This document shows, piece after piece, positions 7,924 to 16,411 of a stretch of 64,000 nucleotides of DNA. The DNA lies in NCBI GenBank assembly GCA_022793195.1, contig JAAWCJ010000006.1, forward strand, positions 1 through 64,000. Reading direction: 5' to 3'. Position numbers and translations under genes: made by a program. The notes beneath the pieces are model-generated. The model was not told the DNA's origin. It saw nothing but the letters and a program-made list of their open reading frames with translations, and made no database searches. Numbering within the stretch: position 1 is the stretch's first letter; each line of letters starts with the position of its first letter. The DNA is from Lachnospiraceae bacterium (GTDB lineage Bacteria > Bacillota > Clostridia > Lachnospirales > Lachnospiraceae).

Positions 7924-8384
7924 AATTAAAGACAGACTTCCTGTTTACGCTGCTTTTGTTTTGTGTATTTGCGATATCGGCGTTCAGTCTTGTGGTGATC
8001 GGGGCCGGCGTCTATGAAAACAGCGTGACCTCCATGGAGCAGAATTTTGAGGGGCGGACGGCTCTTGCCTATGTGGCTGAAAAAGTCCGGCAAAACGATG
8101 CAGGTGCCTCTATTTCTGCCACGGATAATATTTTGCGGATTACGACAGAAGACCAGGACGGGAGCTATATCCTATACATATATGAATATGAAGGTTTTTT
8201 GACAGAACTTTTCACCAGGGCGGAACTGCCTTTTGATGCCCAGGCAGGACGGCAGCTTTTGGAGGTTGAAAATTTTACTGTGTCCGAATCCGACAGAGGG
8301 ATGCTTGAGATTTCCACTGCCGAAGAAGGCCAGGAGCCCATTTCCCTGTTTCTCCATTTGAGGACAGGCGAAAAAACCAAGTGA
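7920..8384 (+). CDS. DUF4860-like small membrane protein of the pilus-like operon
   Basis: 154 residues. An N-terminal hydrophobic helix (about 7-29) is followed by a beta-rich soluble domain. It resembles the DUF4860 family found in clostridial pilus-like loci; I assign this from overall pattern, not from a search. It starts at GTG in a four-base overlap with the previous gene. It could be a minor pilin-like subunit. No canonical class III prepilin peptidase site is seen. Confidence 0.65.
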   Translation: MKLKTDFLFTLLLFCVFAISAFSLVVIGAGVYENSVTSMEQNFEGRTALAYVAEKVRQNDAGASISATDNILRITTEDQDGSYILYIYEYEGFLTELFTRAELPFDAQAGRQLLEVENFTVSESDRGMLEISTAEEGQEPISLFLHLRTGEKTK

Positions 8385-8407
8385 TTATTTCCGAAAGGAA
8401 GGCAGAT

Positions 8408-8869
8408 ATGTCACAGAGGGAACATAGATCCAGTTTGTTTTTACTGGAATTAATACTTGTTATCTTTTTCTTTTCGCTGGCAAGTGCGGTTTGTATTCAG
8501 TTGTTTGTGAAAGCGCATTTGACAGAAAAGGAAACGAAAGAACTGAACCGGGCGGTTCCGCTGGCGGAAAGTGGGGCGGAGGCGTTTCACAGTGTTTCCG
8601 GAAACCTGGAGGAGCTTGTGGATTTGTTTCCGGAGGGACGTATGAGTGTAGACGGAAACAGTTTCCAGATTTTTTATGATGCAGACTGGCAGCCGTCAGA
8701 GGAAGGGATTTATGCACTTTCCATCACACGGAAACCGTCGGAGGAAACAGAGATAAGTAAAGAGACGCCTACATTGATTCGCGCTACGGTGGGGGTCATT
8801 GGTAAAGACGGGTTGATTTATGAGGTTGATGCTGCTGTTCAGGTTCCGCGGACAGTCCCCGGTTCCTGA
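8408..8869 (+). CDS. Pseudopilin-like protein with Glu+5
   Basis: 153 residues from the ATG at 8408, which has an AAAGGAAGG ribosome binding site; an upstream in-frame GTG at 8381 has none. The N-terminus SSLFLLELILVIFFFSLASAV matches a class III prepilin with cleavage before LFLLE and the conserved glutamate at position +5, although the residue before the cut is serine instead of glycine. It is the best pilin candidate in the operon. A soluble C-terminal domain of about 115 residues follows. No prepilin peptidase gene lies in the window, so processing must be supplied elsewhere if it happens. Confidence 0.75.
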   Translation: MSQREHRSSLFLLELILVIFFFSLASAVCIQLFVKAHLTEKETKELNRAVPLAESGAEAFHSVSGNLEELVDLFPEGRMSVDGNSFQIFYDADWQPSEEGIYALSITRKPSEETEISKETPTLIRATVGVIGKDGLIYEVDAAVQVPRTVPGS

Positions 8870-8933
8870 TTACGGAACCTGCCCGTATCCGGTGTGGTTT
8901 TAGAATTGAAAGTAGAAGCGACAGGAGCTTTTT

Positions 8934-9437
8934 ATGAAACAGAAAGAAAAGAATAAAAATACCGTATCTGGTATGGGGATTGGCACCACATCGATTCTTA
9001 TGATTTTTGTGTTGCTGTGCCTGGTGGTGTTTGCCATGCTTTCTCTTGTAAATGCCAATGCGGATCAAAAACTAAGTGACAGGCTGGCCACAAGGACGAA
9101 AGCGTATTATTCGGCTTGCGATAAAGCGGAAGCGCTTTTGGAGGAGCTGGATATGAGCCTGGAGATTCTTTACAGGGATAATCCGGATGCAGACAGTTAT
9201 TATGCAGAATGTCTTTCTTATCTGGACGGAGCCGGAGGTGTCGCGGCGCCGGAGGAAAATATGGAGGGAATCCATTTTTCGTTTTCCGTGATCATCAATG
9301 ACGAACAGCATTTGTCGGTGGAAGTGTCTGTTCCCAAAAGGCCCAAAGCCGGAGGGCATTATTATGAAGTAAAGGCATGGCAGACGAAAGTACGGCAGAC
9401 ATGGGAGGCGGATACGAAGCTTCCGGTGTTTGAATAA
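8934..9437 (+). CDS. Single-pass membrane protein, last gene of the pilus-like operon
   Basis: 167 residues. A lysine-rich N-terminus is followed by GMGIGTTS and a hydrophobic helix (about 20-40), then a mostly helical region around residues 45-75 (TKAYYSACDKAEALLEELDM) and a beta-rich end. The shape is pilin-like, but glutamate +5 is absent. It ends 18 bases before a strong hairpin, which closes the operon. Function unknown. Confidence 0.7.
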   Translation: MKQKEKNKNTVSGMGIGTTSILMIFVLLCLVVFAMLSLVNANADQKLSDRLATRTKAYYSACDKAEALLEELDMSLEILYRDNPDADSYYAECLSYLDGAGGVAAPEENMEGIHFSFSVIINDEQHLSVEVSVPKRPKAGGHYYEVKAWQTKVRQTWEADTKLPVFE

Positions 9438-9454
9438 GAGTTTTTGCCATATCA

Positions 9455-9500
9455 AAAGGGACTGCCATAAAATATTCTGATATTTTACGGCAGCCCCTTT
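9455..9500. terminator. Bidirectional terminator between convergent genes
   Basis: AAAAGGGACTGCC followed by ATAAAATA pairs with TATTTTA and GGCAGCCCCTTTT across a 6-base loop. A-rich and T-rich flanks make it usable from either strand. It separates the pilus-like operon from the leftward phosphoribosyltransferase-like gene. Confidence 0.85.
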
Positions 9501-9528
9501 GTCTGCGGCATTTTAGTAATATCCAATG

Positions 9529-10170
9529 TTATAGCTTGGAATATCCGTACCCGTTTACGAAAGCGTCCAGTTTATGTCCGTTTTGACAGAAGGGACATTT
9601 TTCAAAATCGTAGGCCTGGTAGCTGGGAATGTCCCTGGTGGTGAAAGCTGAGATGATGGGGAATCCCCGTATGGAGTCTACGGCGCTGAACAGAGAACAA
9701 ATACCCGTCACGGTGCCGCCGTAATAGCTGAGACATTCCAGGCTGCGGTGGATGGTTTGTCCTGTGGTAGTGGAAGCCAAAAGCAAAAGTACGTGTTTGT
9801 TTCGGATGGCGGGCACCAGGTTGTCACGGAAGATCATCTGGTTGTTGCTGTTGAATTCCGGGGTGATGACGTAGACGGTTTCATGGGTATTGGTGGAAAC
9901 GAAGTCATGGATTTCCAGCTCGGATGCCATATAGGCGCCGACGACTTCACATCCGTCCATGCAGACAATGGTGTCGATGATGGTGGTGTTCACAATTTTT
10001 TCCACCAGGGTTTTTGCAACAGCAGATGCTTCACTGCATCTGGTCCTTAAACCGGTCACGTCAATATAATAGTTGACGTGGGAGTGGCTGGTGGCAAAGT
10101 GGCCGGGAATGGCCCGGAGCGCCACGCGGCTGTTATCTTTTGCAAAAAATTTTAAAATACGTGATTCCAT
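9529..10170 (-). CDS. Phosphoribosyltransferase-fold protein (orotate PRTase-like) with degenerate PRPP loop
   Basis: 213 residues from the ATG at 10170, preceded by AGGGGG; an upstream in-frame start at 10299 lacks a ribosome binding site. The order of a hood-like start, a flexible region and the PRPP-loop segment (127-139, HVLLLLASTTTGQT) fits the type I PRTase fold. The two acidic residues that normally precede TTG are Ala132 and Ser133, so PRPP binding may be altered or lost. A CPFC motif at 192-195 near the C-terminus could bind metal. It is probably annotated as orotate phosphoribosyltransferase by similarity, but catalysis is doubtful. A regulatory or nucleotide-sensing role is possible. 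Confidence 0.7.
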   Translation of the reverse strand: MESRILKFFAKDNSRVALRAIPGHFATSHSHVNYYIDVTGLRTRCSEASAVAKTLVEKIVNTTIIDTIVCMDGCEVVGAYMASELEIHDFVSTNTHETVYVITPEFNSNNQMIFRDNLVPAIRNKHVLLLLASTTTGQTIHRSLECLSYYGGTVTGICSLFSAVDSIRGFPIISAFTTRDIPSYQAYDFEKCPFCQNGHKLDAFVNGYGYSKL

Positions 10171-10388
10171 AAAATACCCCCTTTTCTGAGTGAATAAAAA
10201 GAAATACCCTGGTTCTATTTTAACGTATGGGTGGGAAACATGCAAGGAATAATCTGGAAAACGGAAGATGTTTTGGCGGGGAGGGGCTTGCCCATCCATA
10301 AAGTTTCGGGTATACTGTATAATTAGTGCACTGGCGGGAATGGATGGTGTGCAATGCCAGGGCCGTCAACAGGAAAAGAGGATGATAT

Positions 10389-11345
10389 ATGAAATGGAAT
10401 AAATATACCATTGATACCACCACGGAGGCAGTGGATTTTATCAGCAGTATGCTGGAAGAACAGGGAATCGAGGGTGTGGAAATTGAAGATCATATCCCCC
10501 TGACGGAAGCGGAGACGAAGGGAATGTTTATTGATATCCTGCCGGAGCTTCCGCCGGATGAGGGGGAGGCGAAGGTTTCTTTTTACCTGGAAGAAAATTC
10601 TGGAAATGAAACCATCCTTTCCAATATCCGGGATGGGCTTTTAGAACTGCGCAGATTTGTGGATGTAGGCGAAGGAACGATCACCTGTTCTGAGACGGAG
10701 GATAAGGACTGGATTAATAACTGGAAGCAGTATTTCCATCCTTTTACAGTGGACGGCCTTTTGATCAAACCCACCTGGGAAGAGGTTCCCGAAGAGCATA
10801 AAGATAAGAAAATGATTGAAATCGATCCGGGGACAGCTTTTGGGACGGGTTCCCATGAGACGACAAAGCTTTGCATCCGGCAGCTGCAAAAGTATGTAAA
10901 AGATGGGGACAAGGTACTGGATATCGGAACAGGAAGCGGTATTTTGTCCATTGCTGCTTTGAAATTCGGGGCGGTTTATGCTTTTGGCACAGACTTGGAT
11001 GAGAATGCCATTGAGGCTGCCGGGGAAAATGTCAGGGTAAACCAATATTCGGAGGGAGAGATTGTTTTAAAAGCGGGAAATCTCCTGGATGATGTGTCCC
11101 TGCAGCAGGAAGCAGGAATTGGGATTTATGATGTGGCAGTGGCCAATATCCTGGCGCCGGTGATTATCTGCCTGGTGGATGAGGCGGCCCGCCATCTGAA
11201 AAAAGGCGGTGTATTTATTACCTCCGGCATTATTAACACAAAAGAAGCAGAGGTAAGGGCAGCTTTTGAGGGAAACAAAGAGTGGGAAATTTTGGAGACT
11301 ACTTATGAGAATGACTGGGTTTCCATTACGGTGAGGAAGAGATAA
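10389..11345 (+). CDS. prmA: Ribosomal protein L11 methyltransferase
   Basis: 318 residues, normal length. The N-terminal substrate-recognition domain (about 1-120) precedes a class I SAM methyltransferase core with motif I DIGTGSGILSIAALKFGA and the VANILAPV motif typical of PrmA. It trimethylates L11 at lysine and N-terminal amines on the ribosome. A TATAAT at about 10318-10323 may be its -10 box. rsmE follows after three bases, so the two are co-transcribed. Confidence 0.95.
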   Translation: MKWNKYTIDTTTEAVDFISSMLEEQGIEGVEIEDHIPLTEAETKGMFIDILPELPPDEGEAKVSFYLEENSGNETILSNIRDGLLELRRFVDVGEGTITCSETEDKDWINNWKQYFHPFTVDGLLIKPTWEEVPEEHKDKKMIEIDPGTAFGTGSHETTKLCIRQLQKYVKDGDKVLDIGTGSGILSIAALKFGAVYAFGTDLDENAIEAAGENVRVNQYSEGEIVLKAGNLLDDVSLQQEAGIGIYDVAVANILAPVIICLVDEAARHLKKGGVFITSGIINTKEAEVRAAFEGNKEWEILETTYENDWVSITVRKR

Positions 11346-11348
11346 GCC

Positions 11349-12092
11349 ATGTATTTGTTTTTTGTGGACAGGCGGGACATCGGGGAGACAGAAGGCAGAA
11401 TTACAGGTTCCGATGTCAATCATATCAAAAATGTCCTCCGTATGAAACCGGGGGATAAAGTACGGATCAGCGACGGGGAACAGACTTGCTATAATTGTAT
11501 GATCGAAGCCTTTGCGGAGGAGCCGGAGGCAGTGCGGGTGAGGCTCCTTTCCAGGGATGAGGACGGAACAGAGCTTCCGGCAAAGATTGTGCTGTTTCAG
11601 GGACTTCCAAAAGGCGACAAGATGGAGCTTGTCATTCAGAAAAATGTTGAACTGGGAGTGTTTCAGGTTGTGCCGGTAGCCACCAGGCGGTCTGTGGTGA
11701 AGCTGGACGCCAAAAAGGCGGAGGCAAAGGTGCGGCGGTGGAACATGATTGCAGAAAGCGCGGCCAAGCAGTCAAAGCGGACGGTGGTTCCAAAGGTGGG
11801 GCCGGTCATGGAATTTAAGGAGGCTGTGGACCTTGCGGCAGACTTTGACTGTAAACTGTTTCCTTACGAAAATGCGGAAGGTATGGAGTATACGAGAAAA
11901 GTACTTTCCCAGGTAAAGCCTGGTATGCGGATTGCCGTGTTTATCGGCCCGGAAGGCGGTTTTGAGGAATCAGAGGTGGAGTATGGGATGGAACGTGGAT
12001 TTCTTCCCATCACCTTAGGACGTCGGATTTTAAGAACAGAGACAGCGGGGCTTACCCTTTTGTCGGTGTTAATGTTTCAGCTGGAAAAGTAA
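11349..12092 (+). CDS. rsmE: 16S rRNA (uracil-1498-N3)-methyltransferase
   Basis: 247 residues. A PUA-like N-terminal domain recognises rRNA and a SPOUT methyltransferase domain carries the trefoil-knot motifs GPEGGFEESEVE and LGRRILRTETA. It methylates U1498 of 16S rRNA in the small subunit. It begins three bases after prmA and is followed closely by the cysteine desulfurase gene, forming a run of translation-related genes. Confidence 0.96.
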   Translation: MYLFFVDRRDIGETEGRITGSDVNHIKNVLRMKPGDKVRISDGEQTCYNCMIEAFAEEPEAVRVRLLSRDEDGTELPAKIVLFQGLPKGDKMELVIQKNVELGVFQVVPVATRRSVVKLDAKKAEAKVRRWNMIAESAAKQSKRTVVPKVGPVMEFKEAVDLAADFDCKLFPYENAEGMEYTRKVLSQVKPGMRIAVFIGPEGGFEESEVEYGMERGFLPITLGRRILRTETAGLTLLSVLMFQLEK

Positions 12093-12116
12093 TGGAGTGA
12101 GGATGGTTTGGGAACA

Positions 12117-13271
12117 ATGGAAGCATATTTGGACAATTCCGCCACAACGCGGGTATTTGAATCCGTAAAGGATATCGTAGTGAAAACCATGACAGAGGAT
12201 TTTGGAAATCCCTCTTCCCTCCACAAGAAAGGGGTGGAGGCAGAACATTATGTGAAAGAAGCGGCGGCCCTGGTGGCGGGAACCTTGAAGGCGGATCCTT
12301 CTGAAATTATTTTCACATCAGGAGGGACGGAATCCAATAATATGGCCATCATCGGAGCTTTTCGGGCCAACAGCCGTCTGGGAAACCATATCATTACTTC
12401 CACCATCGAGCATCCTTCCGTCTACAATGTATTTGATTATCTGGAAAAAGAGGGGGCGCAGGCGGAGTATATCCCGGTGGATAAAAACGGCCATATCGAC
12501 CAGGATGCGCTTTTGGCGGCCGTAAATGAAAAAACGGTCTTGGTATCGGTCATGTATGTCAACAATGAAATCGGTTCGGTCAATCCCATCGGGGAAATCG
12601 GGGCTGCCATTAAAAAGAAAAATCTGGGGACCCTGTTTCATGTGGACGCCATTCAGGCATATGGAAAATACAGGATTAACCCGAAAAGAGAGCAGATTGA
12701 CCTGCTTTCTGTCAGTGGCCACAAAATACATGGACCAAAGGGGATTGGATTTTTATATGTAAAAAAAGGGACAAAACTGTCTCCTGTTATGTTTGGAGGT
12801 GGCCAGCAGAAAGGGATGCGTTCCGGGACCCACAATGTTCCCGGCATTGCCGGGATGGGAGAGGCAGCCAGGGAGATCTATGCAGGCCACGAGGAAAAGA
12901 GAAAAGCCATGTACCGGCTGAAAGGGCTGTTTGTGGAACTGGTGGGGAAACTTCCCGGAACAAAAATCAACGGGTTGACGGGGGAAGACAGTGCCCCTCA
13001 TGTCATCAGCGTCAGCTTTGAAGGAATCAGAAGCGAAGTCCTCCTTCATGCCCTGGAGGAAAAAGGCATTTATGTGTCTTCCGGCTCTGCCTGTTCTTCC
13101 AACCATCCGGCCCTCATCGGGACTTTGAAGGGAATCGGTGTAAAAAGGGAGCTTTTGGATTCCACATTGCGCTTTAGTCTCAGTATTTTTACGACAGAGG
13201 AAGAGATCCGCTACAGCGCAGAGGTTTTGGGAGAGCTTCTCCCGGCGCTCCGAAGGTATACAAGAAAATAG
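12117..13271 (+). CDS. Cysteine desulfurase (NifS/IscS family)
   Basis: 384 residues from the ATG at 12117 (a TTG at 12108 is also possible and lies closer to the GAGGA). A PLP enzyme that takes sulfur from cysteine. The PLP lysine is Lys203 in SGHKIHG, and the catalytic cysteine is Cys326 in the short-loop SGSACSS motif of group II-like NifS proteins. The gene directly precedes thiI, as with nifZ-thiI in Bacillus, so it probably supplies sulfur for tRNA 4-thiouridine rather than for general iron-sulfur work. Confidence 0.93.
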   Translation: MEAYLDNSATTRVFESVKDIVVKTMTEDFGNPSSLHKKGVEAEHYVKEAAALVAGTLKADPSEIIFTSGGTESNNMAIIGAFRANSRLGNHIITSTIEHPSVYNVFDYLEKEGAQAEYIPVDKNGHIDQDALLAAVNEKTVLVSVMYVNNEIGSVNPIGEIGAAIKKKNLGTLFHVDAIQAYGKYRINPKREQIDLLSVSGHKIHGPKGIGFLYVKKGTKLSPVMFGGGQQKGMRSGTHNVPGIAGMGEAAREIYAGHEEKRKAMYRLKGLFVELVGKLPGTKINGLTGEDSAPHVISVSFEGIRSEVLLHALEEKGIYVSSGSACSSNHPALIGTLKGIGVKRELLDSTLRFSLSIFTTEEEIRYSAEVLGELLPALRRYTRK

Positions 13272-13309
13272 CGGCAGATAAAAATGTTAAGGCCGCAGGA
13301 GGAGGCAGC

Positions 13310-14509
13310 ATGTCTGCACAGGAAGAATTGTTTCATGCGTTTTTGATTAAATATGCGGAAATCGGCATTAAGGGAAAAAACCGTTATTTGTTTGAAGATG
13401 CCCTGATCCGGCAGATTCGCTTTGCCCTTAAAGGGGCAGAAGGGGATTTTTTTGTCAGGAAGGAAATGGGGCGGATTTATGTGGAAGCAAAATCCGGTTT
13501 TGACTATGATGAAGTGGTGGAACGGTTGAGCCGTGTCTTCGGTATTTCAGGAATTTGTCCCATGATGCAGTTTGAATGTAAAGATTTTGAAGGTATACGG
13601 GCAAGGGTTGTGGAATATGCGGGAAAAGTCTATCCTGAGGGGAATTTCAGCTTTAAAGTACAGACAAAGCGGGCAGATAAAAAGTTTCCCATGGATTCCA
13701 ATGAAATCAATGCGGCCCTCGGGGAGGCGCTCCTTGAGGCTTATCCCACAATCAGGGTCAATGTCCATGAGCCTGATGTGTTTTTCTATGTGGAGGTCAG
13801 GGAGCGGGTGAACCTTTATTCCAAGATTATCCCAGGGCCCGGGGGGATGCCTGTGGGCACCAGTGGAAAGGCTATGCTGTTGCTTTCAGGAGGGATTGAC
13901 AGCCCTGTGGCAGGGTATATGACGGCCAAAAGGGGGGTGAAGGTGGATGCTGTTTATTTCCACGCCCCGCCTTATACCAGTGAGCGGGCAAAACAGAAGG
14001 TGGTGGATTTGGCTGCCCTTGTGTCCCGCTATGGGGGCCCGATGGAGCTTCATGTGATTAATTTTACAGATATCCAGCTTTATATTTACGACCAGTGCCC
14101 CCATGAGGAACTGACCATCATCATGCGGCGGTATATGATGCGGATTGCGGAGGCCATTGCGGAGGAAACAGGCGCGCTGGCCCTTGTGACAGGGGAGAGC
14201 ATCGGACAGGTGGCTTCCCAGACCCTTCCCAGCCTGGCCTGTACGGGAGAGGTTTGCCATATGCCTGTGATTCGTCCGGTGATTGGGTTTGACAAGCAGG
14301 AGATTGTGGATATTGCCCTGAAGATCAATACCTTTGAGACGTCCATCCAGCCCTTTGAGGACTGCTGTACGATTTTTGTGGCGAAACATCCGGTCATTAA
14401 GCCCAACCGGAAAGTAATCCGACGCTCGGAAGAGAAGTTGGCAGAGAAAATTGACGAGATGGTAAAGAAAGCCATTGAGACGCGGGAGGTCATATCAATT
14501 TCGCCCTGA
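13310..14509 (+). CDS. thiI: tRNA 4-thiouridine synthase ThiI
   Basis: 399 residues with AGGAGG before the ATG. The order is an N-terminal ferredoxin-like plus THUMP RNA-binding region (about 1-175) and a PP-loop ATP pyrophosphatase core with SGGIDSPVAGYM. The protein stops without a rhodanese domain, as in Bacillus ThiI and unlike E. coli, so sulfur should come directly from the neighbouring desulfurase; a CC pair in EDCCTIF near the C-terminus is a candidate acceptor. It makes s4U at position 8 of tRNA. Confidence 0.95.
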   Translation: MSAQEELFHAFLIKYAEIGIKGKNRYLFEDALIRQIRFALKGAEGDFFVRKEMGRIYVEAKSGFDYDEVVERLSRVFGISGICPMMQFECKDFEGIRARVVEYAGKVYPEGNFSFKVQTKRADKKFPMDSNEINAALGEALLEAYPTIRVNVHEPDVFFYVEVRERVNLYSKIIPGPGGMPVGTSGKAMLLLSGGIDSPVAGYMTAKRGVKVDAVYFHAPPYTSERAKQKVVDLAALVSRYGGPMELHVINFTDIQLYIYDQCPHEELTIIMRRYMMRIAEAIAEETGALALVTGESIGQVASQTLPSLACTGEVCHMPVIRPVIGFDKQEIVDIALKINTFETSIQPFEDCCTIFVAKHPVIKPNRKVIRRSEEKLAEKIDEMVKKAIETREVISISP

Positions 14510-14512
14510 GAA

Positions 14513-14557
14513 TAAGGTTGCAGCCCCTGTCCTCTCCGCAGACGGGCTGCAACCTTA
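14513..14557. terminator. 14-bp perfect hairpin between convergent thiI and HPr-like gene
   Basis: TAAGGTTGCAGCCC at 14513-14526 pairs perfectly with GGGCTGCAACCTTA at 14544-14557 around a 17-base loop. There is no clear T run on either side, so termination may be weak or Rho-assisted; the stem would also protect mRNA 3' ends. Confidence 0.7.
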
Positions 14558-14576
14558 ACTCAGAACGAAACTGATA

Positions 14577-14807
14577 TTACACTAAATAAGGTTTCAGCGT
14601 TTCTAAAATCGTTTCTACATTATCTTCTGCATGGATATTCAAGTCGATGGGCTTGGAGAGATCCAGGCTGAAAATGCCCATGATGGATTTTGCATCAATG
14701 ACATAACGGCCGGAAACCAAGTCAAAATCATAGTCATATTTTGTTAAATCATTTACAAAAGATTTAACTTTGTCGATGGAATTTAAAGAAATCTGTACTG
14801 TTCTCAT
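14577..14807 (-). CDS. HPr-like protein lacking the phosphoryl-transfer histidine
   Basis: 76 residues, HPr length and fold pattern. The region that normally reads TGLHARPA is replaced by LNSIDKVKSF, so the His15 used in PTS phosphotransfer is absent. The segment around the regulatory serine is kept as DAKSIMGIFSL, with Ser41 matching HPr Ser46. It therefore cannot carry PEP-derived phosphate as HPr does, but it could be phosphorylated on serine and serve a regulatory role, like Crh of Bacillus. A GGGGG ribosome binding site precedes the ATG. It is divergent from mtaB. Confidence 0.85.
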   Translation of the reverse strand: MRTVQISLNSIDKVKSFVNDLTKYDYDFDLVSGRYVIDAKSIMGIFSLDLSKPIDLNIHAEDNVETILETLKPYLV

Positions 14808-14962
14808 AGGAACTGCCCCCTTCTATCTGAGATTCAGGGTTCCTGACCGGAAACCTGTTCCATATTCATTATAATACTAGTCAGAATTAGTGGAAAAGTC
14901 AAGAGAAGTTGGAAAAGATTTACGTTTTCAGACAGATTTCATCGGGGAAAAGAGGAAATAAT

Positions 14963-16366
14963 ATGGAAAACCGAAAAAAAAAGGCTGCCCTCCACAATCT
15001 GGGCTGTAAAGTCAATGCATACGAGACGGAGGCCATGAGGCAGCTTTTGGAAGCGGCAGGTTATGAGATCGTTTCTTTTGAAGAAACGTCGGATGTGTAC
15101 CTGGTCAATACCTGCAGCGTAACTAATATGGCCGACAGGAAGTCCAGGCAGATGCTCCACCGGGCCAGAAAAAGAAATCCGGAGGCGGTGATTGTGGCTG
15201 CAGGGTGTTACGTGCAGGCTTCGGCAGAAGAAATTCTGGAAAGCGGGGCAGCAGACCTTGTCATAGGAAATAATCAGAAAGGGAAGCTTTTGGAATTACT
15301 TTCCGGTTATGAAAAGGAACAGGGGGCTTTTCAGTCGGTGATTGACATTGCCCATACGGGGGAATATGAAGAAATGTCCCTGGAAAAGACGGCAGAGCAT
15401 ACCAGGGCCTTTATTAAAATTCAGGATGGCTGCAATCAATTTTGCAGTTATTGTATTATTCCTTTTACCAGGGGAAGAATCCGAAGTAGGAAACTGGAGG
15501 ATATTTTGTCTGAAGTAGGGCGCCTTTCCTTTGCAGGTTATAAAGAGGTGGTGTTGACCGGGATTCATCTGTCTTCTTATGGGAAAGATTTGGAGGGGAC
15601 GGTTTCCCTGCTGGAAGTGATCCGGCAGGTGGAAAAAATCGAAGGGATAGAGAGAATCCGGCTTGGTTCCCTGGAGCCGCGGATTGTGACGGAAGAATTT
15701 GTGAAAGGACTTGCTTCCATGGAGAAGGTCTGTCCTCATTTCCATTTATCTTTGCAAAGCGGCTGCGATGAGACTTTAAGGCGGATGAACAGGCATTATA
15801 CCACAGAAGAATATGCGGTATGCTGTGACCGCCTTCGCAACTACTATATCCATCCGGCCATTACCACCGACGTGATTGTAGGGTTTCCACAGGAAACGGA
15901 GGAAGAATTTACGGAAACTTTGGATTTTTTGCGGCGGATTGGTTTCTATGAAATGCATGTTTTTAAATACTCCAGAAGGCGTGGGACAAAAGCCGCTGCC
16001 ATGGACGGACAGGTGAAAGAGGAGGTGAAGACGGAAAGGAGCCGCAGGGCACTCCTTCTGGAAAAAGAATTGTCGGAAGAATTCCGGCAGTTTTATGAGG
16101 GACGCGCAGCCGAACTTCTTTTGGAAGAAGGGCTGGAAATCGGGGGCAGGCCTTATATATCCGGTTACACAAAGGAATATGTAAAAGCGGCCATCCGCCT
16201 TACGGAAGACACAAAAGAAATTCTTCTTCCCGGCAGGATTGTTCCGGTGAAGCTTTTAAAGGGGAAGGGAAACGGATGGGAAGGAATGTTGGAGGCAGAG
16301 CTTTCCGATGGCATTTCCGGGCATAAAGTGAAGAAACTGGAAGAAAACCCCTCGACAGCCCGGTAA
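14963..16366 (+). CDS. mtaB: tRNA t6A37 methylthiotransferase
   Basis: 467 residues from the ATG at 14963 with AGAGGA upstream; an earlier in-frame ATG at 14909 lacks a ribosome binding site. An N-terminal methylthiotransferase domain (LHNLGCKVNAYE) has the first cluster cysteines, the radical SAM core has CNQFCSYCIIPFTRGRIRSR, and the C-terminal third is a TRAM-like RNA-binding domain. It converts t6A to ms2t6A at position 37 of ANN-decoding tRNAs. The GCKVNAYE and PFTRG motifs favour MtaB over MiaB or RimO. Confidence 0.93.
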   Translation: MENRKKKAALHNLGCKVNAYETEAMRQLLEAAGYEIVSFEETSDVYLVNTCSVTNMADRKSRQMLHRARKRNPEAVIVAAGCYVQASAEEILESGAADLVIGNNQKGKLLELLSGYEKEQGAFQSVIDIAHTGEYEEMSLEKTAEHTRAFIKIQDGCNQFCSYCIIPFTRGRIRSRKLEDILSEVGRLSFAGYKEVVLTGIHLSSYGKDLEGTVSLLEVIRQVEKIEGIERIRLGSLEPRIVTEEFVKGLASMEKVCPHFHLSLQSGCDETLRRMNRHYTTEEYAVCCDRLRNYYIHPAITTDVIVGFPQETEEEFTETLDFLRRIGFYEMHVFKYSRRRGTKAAAMDGQVKEEVKTERSRRALLLEKELSEEFRQFYEGRAAELLLEEGLEIGGRPYISGYTKEYVKAAIRLTEDTKEILLPGRIVPVKLLKGKGNGWEGMLEAELSDGISGHKVKKLEENPSTAR

Positions 16367-16411
16367 ATTTGTATTAAAATAGAAATACAAGCATGTAAGG
16401 ACGTGAAAAAA

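Noticed and set aside
8381-8407. GTG start at 8381 for the pseudopilin gene
   Set aside because: The ATG at 8408 has a good ribosome binding site and gives a normal prepilin leader length.
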